NCBI GenBank assembly: GCA_949372595.1
Contig: CASIAN010000034.1
Coordinates: 20,101 to 84,100 of the forward strand
DNA from: CPC320 sp002336405
GTDB taxonomy: Bacteria > Pseudomonadota > Alphaproteobacteria > Rhodobacterales > Rhodobacteraceae
Length of the DNA stretch: 64,000 bases
Direction of reading: 5' to 3'
Positions 27,330 through 36,536 of this stretch are shown piece after piece. Positions within the stretch are counted from its first letter, which is position 1. The number at the start of each line of letters is the position of its first letter. Both the position numbers and the translations under genes were made by a program. Below the pieces are notes generated by a model, which saw only the letters and a list, made by a program, of their open reading frames with translations, searched no databases and was not told the DNA's origin.

Positions 27330-28109
27330 ATGTTTAAAGCAGGCTCGAATTTCTCTCTTCGTTTGGCGCAAACCCAAGAGGACCAGCAAGCCGCACAGCG
27401 ACTGCGTTATCGAGTGTTTGTCCAAGAGCTGGGTGGCGACGGTGCGCTAGTAGACCATACCATGCAATTTGAGGTCGATCGGTTCGATACCTTTTTTGAC
27501 CATCTTGTTCTTATCGATGAGAGAAGAAGTCGCGCTAATTTAGAACATGTTGTCGGGGTGTATCGTTTGCTGCGTAGCGATCAGGCGGCGCGGGCAGGGC
27601 AGTTTTATACTGAGGATGAATACCAGATCACTGCACTGCGAAACAGTGGTCGCAATCTGCTTGAACTGGGGCGATCTTGCGTCCATCCCGATTATCGGGG
27701 GGGAACGGCGATGTATCAACTGTGGTCGGGGCTTGCAGCCTATGTAATCGAGCACAAGATCGAAATTCTGTTTGGTGTGGCCAGCTTTCATGGTAGCGAT
27801 CTGGCGGCGCTTGCTGGACCGCTTAGCATATTACATGCGCGTCATTTGGCCCCGCCCGAGTTACGGGTGCGGGCGCATGATGCAGGGTATCAAACCATGG
27901 ATTTGCTGACTACAGACAGGCTGGATCGCCGTTTGGCAATGCTGCAGATGCCAGCCTTGATCAAAGCCTATCTGCGGCTAGGTGGCTTTGTCGGTGATGG
28001 TGCTTTCATCGACCGCGCCTTTAACACAACTGACGTGTGTCTGGTCATGGATACGGCACGAATGAACCCACGGTATTCGGGGTATTACACAAGCGGGGCC
28101 GCGCGATGA
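27330..28109 (+). CDS. olsB: L-ornithine N-alpha-acyltransferase OlsB (GNAT fold)
   Basis: A 259-residue acyltransferase that puts a 3-hydroxyacyl chain on the alpha-amino group of ornithine to form lyso-ornithine lipid. ELGRSCVHPDYRGGTAMYQL is the GNAT-type acyl-donor loop, and RLRYRVFVQELGGDGAL is the N-terminal block shared with autoinducer-synthase-like acyltransferases. The gene overlaps olsA by four bases (ATGA). Ornithine lipids replace phospholipids when phosphate is low, which is common in marine bacteria. The upstream CtrA box suggests cell-cycle linkage. Confidence 0.9.
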   Translation: MFKAGSNFSLRLAQTQEDQQAAQRLRYRVFVQELGGDGALVDHTMQFEVDRFDTFFDHLVLIDERRSRANLEHVVGVYRLLRSDQAARAGQFYTEDEYQITALRNSGRNLLELGRSCVHPDYRGGTAMYQLWSGLAAYVIEHKIEILFGVASFHGSDLAALAGPLSILHARHLAPPELRVRAHDAGYQTMDLLTTDRLDRRLAMLQMPALIKAYLRLGGFVGDGAFIDRAFNTTDVCLVMDTARMNPRYSGYYTSGAAR

Positions 28110-28951
28110 GCACGACTTGGGATGCAGGCAAAAAGCCACCACCAGCTCCCGTGACGCCTTGGCGGCTTTTGCTTGCTGCTCTCAGGGTATTGATCTTGGC
28201 AGCAGTAGTGTTTGGTGGGTTGGCAGTGTTGTTGGCTTTGCGATTGTTTGAGTGGCCTTTGTTTGGGCAGCACCGCCCGCTGACGCCCTATATCACCCAA
28301 GGTGTCTGTCGCGCGGCCTTCGTGATCCTGGGTATCGGCTTTCGCAGTCACGGTCAGGCGATGGGTCATCCTGGGGCGGTGGTGGCGAATCATTCGTCTT
28401 GGCTGGATATCTTTGCGCTGAATGCGGGCAAGCGGATTTATTTTGTCTCGAAATCTGAAGTTGCACGCTGGCCTGGCATCGGTTGGTTGGCGCGCGCCAC
28501 TGGAACGGTGTTTATCCGGCGGGATCCCAAGGATGCAAAGCAGCAAAAAGCCATGTTTCAGACCCGTCTTTTGGCCGGGCATCGGCTGCTATTTTTTCCT
28601 GAGGGCACTTCAACCGATGGTTTGCGGGTGTTGCCCTTTAAATCAACACTATTTGCGGCTTTCTTTGATGAAAAATTGCGCTGTGAGATGTACATCCAAC
28701 CGGTGACAGTTCTGTATAAGGCCCCCCCTGGTCAAGCGGCTGAGTTTTATGGATGGTGGGGGGATATGTCTTTTCATAGTCATCTGCTCAAGACCCTGCT
28801 TACCCCGCGGCAGGGTAGGGTCGAAGTGATCTATCATCCACCAGTGCAGGTGGCCACTTATTACGACCGTAAAGCCTTGACTGCCGATGTCGAAGCCCGG
28901 GTGCGCGCCGGACACCGGGCGTTGGTGGACGCTGACGCCGGAGTGGGGTAA
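28106..28951 (+). CDS. olsA: Lyso-ornithine lipid O-acyltransferase OlsA (PlsC family)
   Basis: A 281-residue acyltransferase that adds the second chain to lyso-ornithine lipid. A transmembrane helix lies near the N-terminus (VLILAAVVFGGLAVLLA). The PlsC motif H(x4)D is in VANHSSWLDIF and the substrate block is FFPEGTSTDG. The frame opens at 28037, but ATG 28106 overlaps the olsB stop and gives family length. Enzymes of this family can also acylate lysophosphatidate, so the assignment rests on the adjacent olsB. The gene ends in a region with a terminator-like hairpin and IS debris. Confidence 0.9.
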   Translation: MSTTWDAGKKPPPAPVTPWRLLLAALRVLILAAVVFGGLAVLLALRLFEWPLFGQHRPLTPYITQGVCRAAFVILGIGFRSHGQAMGHPGAVVANHSSWLDIFALNAGKRIYFVSKSEVARWPGIGWLARATGTVFIRRDPKDAKQQKAMFQTRLLAGHRLLFFPEGTSTDGLRVLPFKSTLFAAFFDEKLRCEMYIQPVTVLYKAPPGQAAEFYGWWGDMSFHSHLLKTLLTPRQGRVEVIYHPPVQVATYYDRKALTADVEARVRAGHRALVDADAGVG

Positions 28952-29141
28952 ATCTGCGCAACAGTATGGTGATCACAACTGTCGTTATCTGCGATCCGAG
29001 CGACCGCAGGCGTCTAAGAAAACGTCTCTATCGGATTTTGATCCGCGCACATGCCGCTTTGCGCTCTGGCAACCAACACGTCAGCCCCATAGGCACCCGC
29101 GTGCGTGAATTAAACGCCATCAGGCATAATGTGCGCGCATG

Positions 29142-29165
29142 GGGGCTTCAGTGCCCGGCTTTTTT
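29142..29165 (+). terminator. Terminator-like hairpin behind olsA
   Basis: GGGC at 29143-29146 and GCCC at 29153-29156 form a short stem, followed by a tract of six T residues at 29160-29165. It is about 190 bases after olsA and about 45 bases before the edge of the IS481 remnant. Confidence 0.5.
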
Positions 29166-29209
29166 GCGTTCGGACGCAAAGGGGTAAACGCAAAAAAGTA
29201 TTTATTACA

Positions 29210-30256
29210 TGTCACATCCCCCGGGGTAGTATAGCTGTGTCTTAAACAATTTCCGGTTTGCGTTTGTGCCGTTGTTTCATGGCTTGCAAGGGCGTTTTTC
29301 TGCCCAAGGGTGATTGTGCAAGCGGGCGGTTGTAAAGCCAGACATAGCGGTGCAGCGTCATCCCCAGATCTTGACCTGATCGAACATGGTGACTTTGTAG
29401 CACGTCCTTGCGGCGGCCGTTGAACCGCTCAACCATGCCGTTGGTTTGCGGCGCTCTTGGTGGGGTCAGCCAGTGTTCAATACCGAGAGTTGAGCAAAGC
29501 GTAGCAAACGCGCGCTGCCGTGTTGCCGCGCCGCCTGCGCACACCGAAAAGGCGGTCGGTGAACGCCTTGCCATACCGGTTAAAATGGTGTGGATACGGA
29601 TCGGGCATGCACGTTCCAGATCGCCTAGAAAGCGACGGGCAGTTGCGGCTGTTTTGTTGCGATATATGCCAATGAAGACCCACCGGCTGGCCCAGTTGAT
29701 TGTCACAAAGAAATATCCCTGCGACGTTTCATTGGCCATGTGTGGCGGGTATTTCACGTCAATGTGGGTATAGCCGGGCTCAGGTGCTTTCAAGCCACTG
29801 TGCTTAGAGTGTGTCCATCCTTGGCTGTACGGTCACGAAGGCGTCCCGCTCCATGCCGACGCAGACAGGGTCTCGACCCGAACGAGACATAGTCGGGTTC
29901 AGAAACTCGTGCACCACGGCCAATAGAGTGTTTAGCGACAGCCGTCACGTTTTGCGCAGTGCATCCCCGCCACAGCCTGTTGCGCTGTGGTCAGGGTGGT
30001 CTGAAGACGGTGGGGGGCTGCGATGCTTAACACTGTCGCGTTTGCGCCATTTCCAGACAGTCTGCGCAGTGGTTGCATGGCGTTCAGCCAAGACCCACGC
30101 AGGTTCATCACGCGCCTGAATGGCTGCCGGTATCTTTGGTGTCGGTGTCGCTTGGCTATCACGTCGAACAAATATTGGTGTCGCCCGTCTAAATATCCCC
30201 CCAGCACCGATCTGGCCAGAAAAAGTGCAGAACGACGAGGGTCTATGTGATCATCC
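29210..30256 (-). mobile_element. IS481-family remnant, copy A
   Basis: TGTCACATC at 29210 marks one end, and the minus-strand TGATCACAT near 30256 marks the other end in a degenerate form. The length of about 1.05 kb fits IS481. The DNA matches a second decayed copy at 56363-57425 over nearly its full length. The transposase in it is broken. Confidence 0.7.
29242..30200 (-). pseudogene. IS481 transposase, broken
   Basis: The minus-strand frame from 29793 gives an integrase core: HIDVKYPPHMANETSQGYFF, NWASRWVF, then GMVERFNGRRKD and YNRPLAQSPLGRKTPLQ. A frameshift breaks the DNGKAF region, seen in one frame as HTILTGMARRSPTAF and in another as YGKAFTDRLFGVRRR. The N-terminal helix-turn-helix part upstream is split over several frames. 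It is not active. Confidence 0.8.
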
Positions 30257-30298
30257 GGGATGGAACAGTTAGGGCTGATATCTTTTATTATACCTGCC

Positions 30299-31435
30299 TT
30301 ACACCAAAACCCGAAAGTTTTGGTAAGAAATGATGCGAAAGTTGTCTGAAACCTGACTTCGGAAATCCTTCCATTTTTCGGGAATTGTATTTCGCAAGAA
30401 GTGCAATGTGGCGTTAGCGAACTGCTTTTGAGCGGGATAGAAGCGGTTGTGCGTGACATGGGCCTGCAGAATTTCCCAGAGACGCTCAATCGGGTTCAGG
30501 TGCGGGCAATATGTGGGTAACTGGATCAGATGGATGCGGCATTTCGGACGTGAGAGCCATTTTTTGACAGCCGCGCAGCGGTGGTAGGCCGCATTGTCCC
30601 AAATCACGTGGACAAGTGATTTGCTTGGGGGTGTTCGCCTCGATCTTTGCCAAAAGCTGTACTGCACTGTCTCCATCTACGGTCACAGGTTCGACGAAAG
30701 GCATATCGAAGTTTTCCAGGCACACGGGCGCCATGGATGTTGACCCGGCCACGACCTGCGGTGGTTTTGACCGCCGGGTTCGAGCCCTTACGCACCCAGC
30801 CGAAAGCTGGTTTGGTCTGGTGCTCCGGGTGTACGGCGTCAGCAAAATAGACCGCCTCATCGGCGGGCAGCTTAGTCATCCAGTCTTGATAGAAGGCTAT
30901 GAACTCCGCTTGCTTATCTTCATCGGCGACACGCGGCAGGGCCCTTGGCTTGCGGTATTCAAAGCCGAGACGACCTAGCATCTTCAGACAGCCGAATGAG
31001 AATGATAATGAGAATAATACAATCCGAATGCGGCCGTAATAAAAGCCCCAATCTCTCCCGCTTGAGTGCTTCTCCGACGCCAGGCAATGCAATGCGTCAC
31101 TCAAACGGCGCGCGAGGCGTCCGAGAAACCTACATCAAAGCGGCCTTCAAGCCATGCACTCAGCTTGGTTTCCTCATCCGGGGTTAAGCGTGACTGTCCG
31201 CCCTGCCATCAAGCGCGAGAGCATCCCAACCCTCTTGTCGAAAGGCCTTGTACCACCCACGGATCGTATCATCATCGAGATACAAAAACTCTGCAATCTC
31301 GGCGCAGGATTTGCCCTTGTCTAAAAGCAAAATCGTGTTCGCACGACGCGCTATTCCGTACTCTTCACGGTGGCGACGCAAACACCGCTCAAGTTCAAGC
31401 CGACTGGCGGCGGATAAAAAGTTTGTGTAGATCAT
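30299..31435 (-). pseudogene. IS630-family transposase, broken
   Basis: Four overlapping minus-strand fragments in different frames rebuild one IS630 transposase. The N-terminal helix-turn-helix is in KSCAEIAEFLYLDDDTIRGW, the middle has VYFADAVHPEHQTK, and the C-terminus has the DDE block VIWDNAAYHRCAAVKK and YCPHLNPIERLWEILQAHV. At least three frameshifts are needed to join them, so it is dead. It lies between the IS481 remnant and the flagellin gene. Confidence 0.85.
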
Positions 31436-31561
31436 CTACAAGATTGAAGCACTCGCGACCAACACGTCAACCAATTCTTTGGATATTAAAGGGCTCTCAG
31501 TGCGAAAATTTTTTTATAAATATTTTATTATAAAAATTACTTGACTTAATTGCCTGTAATT

Positions 31562-31649
31562 TTGTACAACGTAAGTGAAGTGGAAATATCGGACTCCCTT
31601 GAGAATTATATTGGTGGCTTACGTCATTGATTTTTCTCTCATTGTACAA
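31562..31649. promoter_or_regulatory. Two TTGTACAA palindromes upstream of flagellin
   Basis: TTGTACAA occurs at 31562-31569 and again at 31642-31649, starts spaced exactly 80 bases, in the AT-rich leader of the flagellin gene. Each is a perfect palindrome. A pair of identical palindromes on one DNA face suggests a regulator, but no known regulator is assigned. Confidence 0.35.
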
Positions 31650-31716
31650 AAATCTAAATAGCCTGCGAGTATTCAGATGAATAGCGTGGGAGGATCAAAG
31701 TACGGAGTTTTGCCAA

Positions 31717-32649
31717 ATGGCTTTATCAATAGGAACGAACAATAGTGCTCTGAACGCCGCTGCTGCGGCTAATAGCGTGAACAGAAGCATGGAAGTCTCG
31801 ATGGAGAGGCTATCCACCGGGAAGCGAATTAACTCTGCTTCGGACGACGCCGCAGGAGTAGCGATTTCTTCACGCTTGACGGCGGAAGTACGCGGTACCA
31901 ATCAAAGCATTCGTAACGCTTTGGATGGCCAAGCGTTAATCGCTACTGCAGAGGGTGCTCACAAGGAAGTTGAAAACATCTTGCAGCGCATGCGTGAAGT
32001 CGCGGTGCAAGCAGCGAACGACACTAACAACACCCAAGACCGTTTAAATCTGCAATCAGAGATGGATGCAATGGTCACAGAAATTGACAGGATCGCTGGG
32101 GCCACGACTTGGGCTAATACGGATTTGTTGGCTGGAACTGGTGCTAACGCGGCAGCCAAGGTAAACAGTTCCGTAACTTTTTCATTTCAAGTGGGCGCTG
32201 CGACAGGAACACAGAACCAAATTGCAGTTACAATTGGTGCCATGGACGCTGAGACGTTGGACCTAAACACGGCAGCAGGCAAAAACTTGGCTTTAGTTGT
32301 TGCTGACGCTGATATCGTCGGTGCTGATCATGATGCCGGTGGGACTGCTACCACTGCAACCGGTAATGCAATGCAATCTATAGGTCTCATTGACGAAGCG
32401 ATAAAAACGGTCAATACTCAAAGATCAAAGCTTGGGGCTGTTTCCAATCGCCTCAATCATTCTGTGAATAACCTCACAAACATGTCGGCCAATTTAAGTT
32501 CAGCGAAAGGCCGTATTGAAGATACGGATTACGCGATAGAAACTACGAATTTGGCTAAGAACCAAATCCTACAACAAGCGTCAACCGCCATGCTGGCGCA
32601 GGCCAATGCTTCAAAACAAAATGTTTTGGGATTGCTACAATCTGGCTAA
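31717..32649 (+). CDS. Flagellin
   Basis: A 310-residue flagellin, the subunit of the flagellar filament. The N-terminal D0/D1 helices are clear (SVNRSMEVSMERLSTGKRI, ASDDAAGVAISSRL), the C-terminal D0 helix ends LAKNQILQQASTAMLAQAN, and a short variable centre lies between about residues 140 and 220. GGAG sits nine bases before the ATG. The gene is AT-richer than its neighbours, has its own terminator, and is flanked by IS630 debris. No other structural flagellar gene is adjacent, so it is an orphan copy or a gene moved here. It seems intact. Confidence 0.93.
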   Translation: MALSIGTNNSALNAAAAANSVNRSMEVSMERLSTGKRINSASDDAAGVAISSRLTAEVRGTNQSIRNALDGQALIATAEGAHKEVENILQRMREVAVQAANDTNNTQDRLNLQSEMDAMVTEIDRIAGATTWANTDLLAGTGANAAAKVNSSVTFSFQVGAATGTQNQIAVTIGAMDAETLDLNTAAGKNLALVVADADIVGADHDAGGTATTATGNAMQSIGLIDEAIKTVNTQRSKLGAVSNRLNHSVNNLTNMSANLSSAKGRIEDTDYAIETTNLAKNQILQQASTAMLAQANASKQNVLGLLQSG

Positions 32650-32678
32650 CCCTACTAACCGCCGGACATGCTGACGAG

Positions 32679-32705
32679 AGGGCTCGCGTACTGCGAGCCC
32701 TTTTT
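32679..32705 (+). terminator. Intrinsic terminator of flagellin
   Basis: AGGGCTCGC at 32679-32687 pairs perfectly with GCGAGCCCT at 32693-32701 over a five-base loop, with T residues at 32701-32705. It lies 30 bases after the flagellin stop. Confidence 0.92.
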
Positions 32706-33115
32706 GTATCGTTTCAGTTGTTCACTTTTTCATATTAATGTTTGGGGTCTGGCCAGCCTATTAATAGTGGATCTAAGCGGTAGTTTAGCTTTGATCGAAA
32801 TGGTGGAGAATCGTTGACCGAATGAACATTTTGTTATGGTTTGGAACCCATAAATTTTATAACCTACTAATTTTTGGTGATAATTATGCCTGCATAAGAA
32901 ATAGAATCGTGAATGAATTAATTGGAAATCAAACTACCGAGTGCTGAGGCACTTTTACGGGAATATGCCGAACGTCACTCGAAGATTGGCAAATTAATAC
33001 ACGTTCCCTAACTGCAAAGAAAGAGGGGGTGTACGACCAATTAAGGGTGCGTATTACGTATAGTGACTAAAATTTAATATTTTAAATCATATGCTTATTG
33101 AATAGTAACGGTGCA
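32706..33115. other. AT-rich stretch without a recognised gene
   Basis: About 410 bases with many stops in all frames. A 29-codon frame starting TTG at 32929 (LEIKLPSAEALLREYAERH) has no ribosome site and could be a gene remnant. Base composition is closer to the flagellin leader than to the core genes that follow. Confidence 0.5.
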
Positions 33116-33739
33116 CTAAACAAGGATCTTCGCAGTGAGCGCGGCGAGCGTTTGTTCAGGCGCTTGCATCGTCCAAATTTCAGGGCCAATGGCAAAAAAA
33201 TCGCTGACAGGGGCAAGTTGGGAAATCAGTTCTTCGGTTAAACCGCCCTCGGCAACAACTGGAAGTTCTATCATTTCTGACCACCATTCGAACAATGCGT
33301 GGTCTGCTGAGACACCATCGCCTAGAGGCGATTTGCCGACAGGGCCAAAGCTGATGTAGTCGGCACCGGATTCGGCGGCCGAAATGCCGTCGTGCCGCAG
33401 TGCGCCGCAAAAAGCGCCGATAATAGCGTCCGGCCCCAGCGCCTTGCGCGTTTTGCGCACTGACCGAGCCGCGTCGGTCAGATGAACCCCGTCCAGTCCC
33501 AACGGCTCGACCAGTAAAAGATGCTGTTCAATCACCAACGCCACGTCTCGGGCATGGGTGACCGGGCGCAGGGCATCGGCCATACGGCTGATGGTGTCTT
33601 GATCTTGCGAGGACAGGGCCAGACGGACGCAGGCAATCTGTTGGGCGTCAAGCACCCGCGCCAGCTGGTCTGGAAAGTGCTCAATGTCACATTCGGAAGG
33701 CGAAATAAGGTAAAGTTGCGGCTGTTCGGTGTCGACCAT
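33116..33739 (-). CDS. Thiamine phosphate synthase-like TIM-barrel protein
   Basis: A protein of 207 residues from the ATG at 33737-33739. The phosphate-binding loop ESGADYISFGPVGKSPLGDG is close to ThiE, which joins the thiazole and pyrimidine parts of thiamine. LGLDGVHLTDAARSVRKTRK and VVAEGGLTEELI are further family blocks. The frame extends to 34153, but that part is antisense to trmJ. In Rhodobacterales a second ThiE-like paralog is common, so the real substrate is uncertain. No TPP riboswitch is seen upstream. Confidence 0.8.
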   Translation of the reverse strand: MVDTEQPQLYLISPSECDIEHFPDQLARVLDAQQIACVRLALSSQDQDTISRMADALRPVTHARDVALVIEQHLLLVEPLGLDGVHLTDAARSVRKTRKALGPDAIIGAFCGALRHDGISAAESGADYISFGPVGKSPLGDGVSADHALFEWWSEMIELPVVAEGGLTEELISQLAPVSDFFAIGPEIWTMQAPEQTLAALTAKILV

Positions 33740-33958
33740 GTGGACGCTCCATATTAAGTTGGTCTGTCTTAGCGTGGAAACCAGACTTTGACCATAAGCC
33801 ACAGGTTTTGCTTGGGTAAGCACGGGTTGGAAGATCGGCGAGAGCCCGCATTGTCGGCCACAGCGTGGAATGCGATAAATTTTACCCGCACCTACGCCTT
33901 TGCGCTTTCCTTGGTTGCTAGTATCGCTTACCCCGCTTGCACCGTAAAGGAGTGAGAG

Positions 33959-34711
33959 ATGTCCACAGATATGCCCCAACCCGCGTTTGTTTTGGTGCGC
34001 CCGCAAATGGGTGAGAACGTTGGTGCGGCGGCACGCGCCATGTGGAATTTCGAACTTGATCGGATGCGGATCGTTGCGCCGCGTGATGGCTGGCCGAATC
34101 CCAAAGCAGTGGCAATGGCCAGCGGTGCCGGACGATTGCTGGATGAGGCACATCTGTCAGATAGGGTGATCGATGCAGTGGCCGATTGCACTTATGTCTT
34201 TGCCACCACAGCGCGTCACCGCGACTTGACCAAGCCGATTTTTTCACCTGAGCGGGCGATGGAATTGGCGCGTGAAAAAATAGCTTCAGGCGAAAAGGTG
34301 GCAGTGCTGTTCGGTCCGGAACGGGCGGGGCTGGAAAATGAGGATGTGGCGCAGGCCAATGCAATCATCTCAGTGCCGGTTAATCCTGAGTTTGCCAGTC
34401 TTAATCTGGCGCAATGTGTATTGCTGACGGCGTATGAATGGCGTCGCCAAAGCGTCGCGCACCCAAAGCAGGGCTATGAAATGGGCAAGACCGATTGGGC
34501 TGAGGCAATCGAGATCGAAAAACTTGCAGAGCACTACGAGACGCGTCTTGGACAGGCTGGGTTCTTTTTTCCCGCCACCAAAGCTGACGGTATGAAGGTC
34601 AACCTGCGCAACATGTGGTCGCGGATGCGGCTGACCAGGGCTGACGTGCAAATGTTGCATGGTATTATGCGTCAGATGGTCAGATGGGCGGGACGGTCTG
34701 GTGACAGCTAA
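33959..34711 (+). CDS. trmJ: tRNA (cytidine/uridine-2'-O-)-methyltransferase TrmJ
   Basis: A 250-residue SPOUT methyltransferase that methylates the ribose of position 32 in tRNAs. The block PAFVLVRPQMGENVGAAARA is the N-terminal signature, VAVLFGPERAGLENEDVAQA holds the AdoMet-binding knot, and VPVNPEFASLNLAQCVLL closes it. The ribosome site AAGGAG lies upstream of the ATG at 33959. The gene is divergent from the ThiE-like gene with a 219-base gap. The C-terminal 70 residues match the usual TrmJ tail. Confidence 0.92.
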   Translation: MSTDMPQPAFVLVRPQMGENVGAAARAMWNFELDRMRIVAPRDGWPNPKAVAMASGAGRLLDEAHLSDRVIDAVADCTYVFATTARHRDLTKPIFSPERAMELAREKIASGEKVAVLFGPERAGLENEDVAQANAIISVPVNPEFASLNLAQCVLLTAYEWRRQSVAHPKQGYEMGKTDWAEAIEIEKLAEHYETRLGQAGFFFPATKADGMKVNLRNMWSRMRLTRADVQMLHGIMRQMVRWAGRSGDS

Positions 34712-34819
34712 GCCTGTATTCCTTTTTGTGGCAATAGATTTTCAGGCTGCATAGATTTTACAAACTGGCACGCTTGGGGCGCTCTAGATTGCAGTTGCGC
34801 CGCACACGCGCGATTTGTG

Positions 34820-35089
34820 TCAGACTGCCAGACGTCCGATGAAAAGGCCCAGTTTGAACATGGCGCTTTCGGTTTGTGTTTGCTCCATCCTCCGCGCCAC
34901 TGGGACTTGTGCCTCACTTTTGTTGTCATAACGGCCTGACGTACGCACAATGTGCATTATGTCATCCAAAAAAAGTTCGGTTTCCAGCTGACCTTTGGCA
35001 AACCGCGCCGACATGCCTTCGTGGACCATCAGTGCATAGGCCTGTTGTTTCCAATAATCAGTTTGTTTGGCGGTGAATGTATGAGACAT
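34820..35089 (-). CDS. Small hypothetical protein
   Basis: An 89-residue protein with a good ribosome site (AGGAG, eight bases before the ATG). It begins MSHTFTAKQTDYWKQQAYAL and reads as helices with charged and aliphatic residues (MSARFAKGQLETELFLDDIM), ending in a mildly hydrophobic GLFIGRLAV. I do not recognise a family. Codon use resembles the core genes around it, so it is likely a real native gene. It faces trmJ and diverges from the ctaA leader. Confidence 0.65.
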   Translation of the reverse strand: MSHTFTAKQTDYWKQQAYALMVHEGMSARFAKGQLETELFLDDIMHIVRTSGRYDNKSEAQVPVARRMEQTQTESAMFKLGLFIGRLAV

Positions 35090-35393
35090 CTGTCGGGCTC
35101 CTTTGCACTATAAAAAGTAACGGTCAAAAAATGCGCATTTGAGTCTATAAACGCGGAATCCTAAAATCATTTGAAGATCTCTCATTTTTCGGTCAGGCTG
35201 ACCGCCTGCGCATGGCGAAACGTGGGACGTGGATCGGCGTATTTCAAGCAGGTCATCCGCCCAGATGATGAATTTGGCGCTGGCAACGCGGTCTGCGACA
35301 AATAGTGTATGAACCGGACTGGACTGGATGATCGCCTTGAAGGCATTGGCTGTGTGGCCTATCTCTTGCGGGACCGATCAAGGGAGACAGGCA
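35090..35393. other. Leader region of ctaA without a recognised gene
   Basis: About 304 bases divide the small hypothetical gene and the ctaA start. The ctaA frame opens upstream of its real start at 35328, but shows no family similarity there. No hairpin or known box is clear. Confidence 0.4.
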
Positions 35394-36536
35394 ATGAGCA
35401 AGACCCGCAGCATATTCGAAGATGTGGCGCAACAGGCGCCGTCATCGGCGGCTCCAGCGGGTGGTCTTATCGACGGGCCTTTGGGCCGGGGCCGAGGTTT
35501 GACCCGAATCTTGTTGGCGATTTTGTTCGCATTGGTGGTTTTGATGATCTTGGTTGGGGGGCTGACACGATTGACCGATAGTGGCCTCAGCATTACCGAA
35601 TGGCGCCCGGTCACTGGTGCGGTGCCGCCGCTGGGTGCAGCAGACTGGCAATCAGAGTTTGAAAAGTACCAAACAATCCCCGAGTATCAGCTTCAAAACA
35701 AAGGGATGACGTTGTCGGAGTTCAAGGTCATTTACTGGTGGGAATGGGGTCACAGGCAACTTGGCCGGGTGATTGGTCTGGTCTGGGCGGTTGGTTTCTT
35801 CGGGCTGTTACTAAGCCGTCGAATGCCGCGCGGTTGGAGCATGCGGTTGCTGGCAATCGGCGCTTTGGGTGGGCTGCAGGGGGCCATTGGCTGGTGGATG
35901 GTGGCAAGTGGTCTCAGCGGCACCATGCTGGACGTTGCCAGCTACCGTTTGGCCACGCATTTGGGGCTGGCGTTTGTCATCCTTGGAGCGATTACATGGT
36001 TTTCGTTATTGCTTGCGCGGCCGGACCGCGATTTGATGCAGTCCCGCCGGCAACGCGAGACGGGGCTTGTGCGGATGGCGACCCTCTTGGTGGGCTTGAC
36101 TTTTGTGCAGATTATTTTTGGCGCTCTCGTTGCAGGGATTGATGCTGGCCGTAACTATATCGACTGGCCGCTCATGGCGGGTGGCATTCTGCCTCCGGAT
36201 CCGTTTGACCTTGCGCCGTGGTGGCGGAATTTTTTTGAAAACGACGGTTTGGTGCAGTTTGTTCACAGAATGGCTGGCTATATATTGTTCGTCTTTGGTG
36301 CATTTGTGTGGTGGCGTGCGCGCGCCTCGACAAGTGACACGGTGCGGCTTGGTTTTCACCTAGTTATGGCTATGATGTTCGTGCAGATGGTGCTGGGGAT
36401 TGTGACGGTAATGCATTCTGCGCCGTGGAATTTGGCGATACTGCACCAACTGGGGGCTATTTTATTGTGGGTTTTCTGCCTGCAGGCCCGATTTAGAACC
36501 GGCTATCCGGTGTTTGTACCCTTAAGGAGCCCGTGA
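35394..36536 (+). CDS. ctaA: Heme A synthase CtaA (COX15 type)
   Basis: A 380-residue integral membrane protein that oxidises heme O to heme A for aa3-type cytochrome oxidase. It has about eight transmembrane helices. LVGGLTRLTDSGLSITEW and VIYWWEWGHRQLGRVIG are COX15 hallmarks. Later FVHRMAGYILFVFGAFVWW and LAILHQLGAILLW bring further conserved His ligands. The chosen ATG at 35394 has GGGAG upstream. The stop overlaps the next start by one base, so the M32 peptidase gene is co-transcribed. Confidence 0.94.
   Translation: MSKTRSIFEDVAQQAPSSAAPAGGLIDGPLGRGRGLTRILLAILFALVVLMILVGGLTRLTDSGLSITEWRPVTGAVPPLGAADWQSEFEKYQTIPEYQLQNKGMTLSEFKVIYWWEWGHRQLGRVIGLVWAVGFFGLLLSRRMPRGWSMRLLAIGALGGLQGAIGWWMVASGLSGTMLDVASYRLATHLGLAFVILGAITWFSLLLARPDRDLMQSRRQRETGLVRMATLLVGLTFVQIIFGALVAGIDAGRNYIDWPLMAGGILPPDPFDLAPWWRNFFENDGLVQFVHRMAGYILFVFGAFVWWRARASTSDTVRLGFHLVMAMMFVQMVLGIVTVMHSAPWNLAILHQLGAILLWVFCLQARFRTGYPVFVPLRSP

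Noticed and set aside
28966..29187. A 73-codon frame after olsA (VITTVVICDPSDRRRLRKRL)
   Set aside because: No ribosome site and no family that I recognise. It also overlaps the terminator-like hairpin. It could be a remnant.
31540..31560. CtrA-like site before flagellin (TTAATTGCCTGTAAT)
   Set aside because: Only the first half matches TTAA-N7-TTAA. The second half is TAAT, so it is too weak to call.
32929..33018. A 29-codon frame in the gap after flagellin
   Set aside because: Too short, no ribosome site, TTG start only.
33740..33958. TPP riboswitch upstream of the ThiE-like gene
   Set aside because: No CTGAGA-type core or the paired helices of a THI element could be found on the minus strand.
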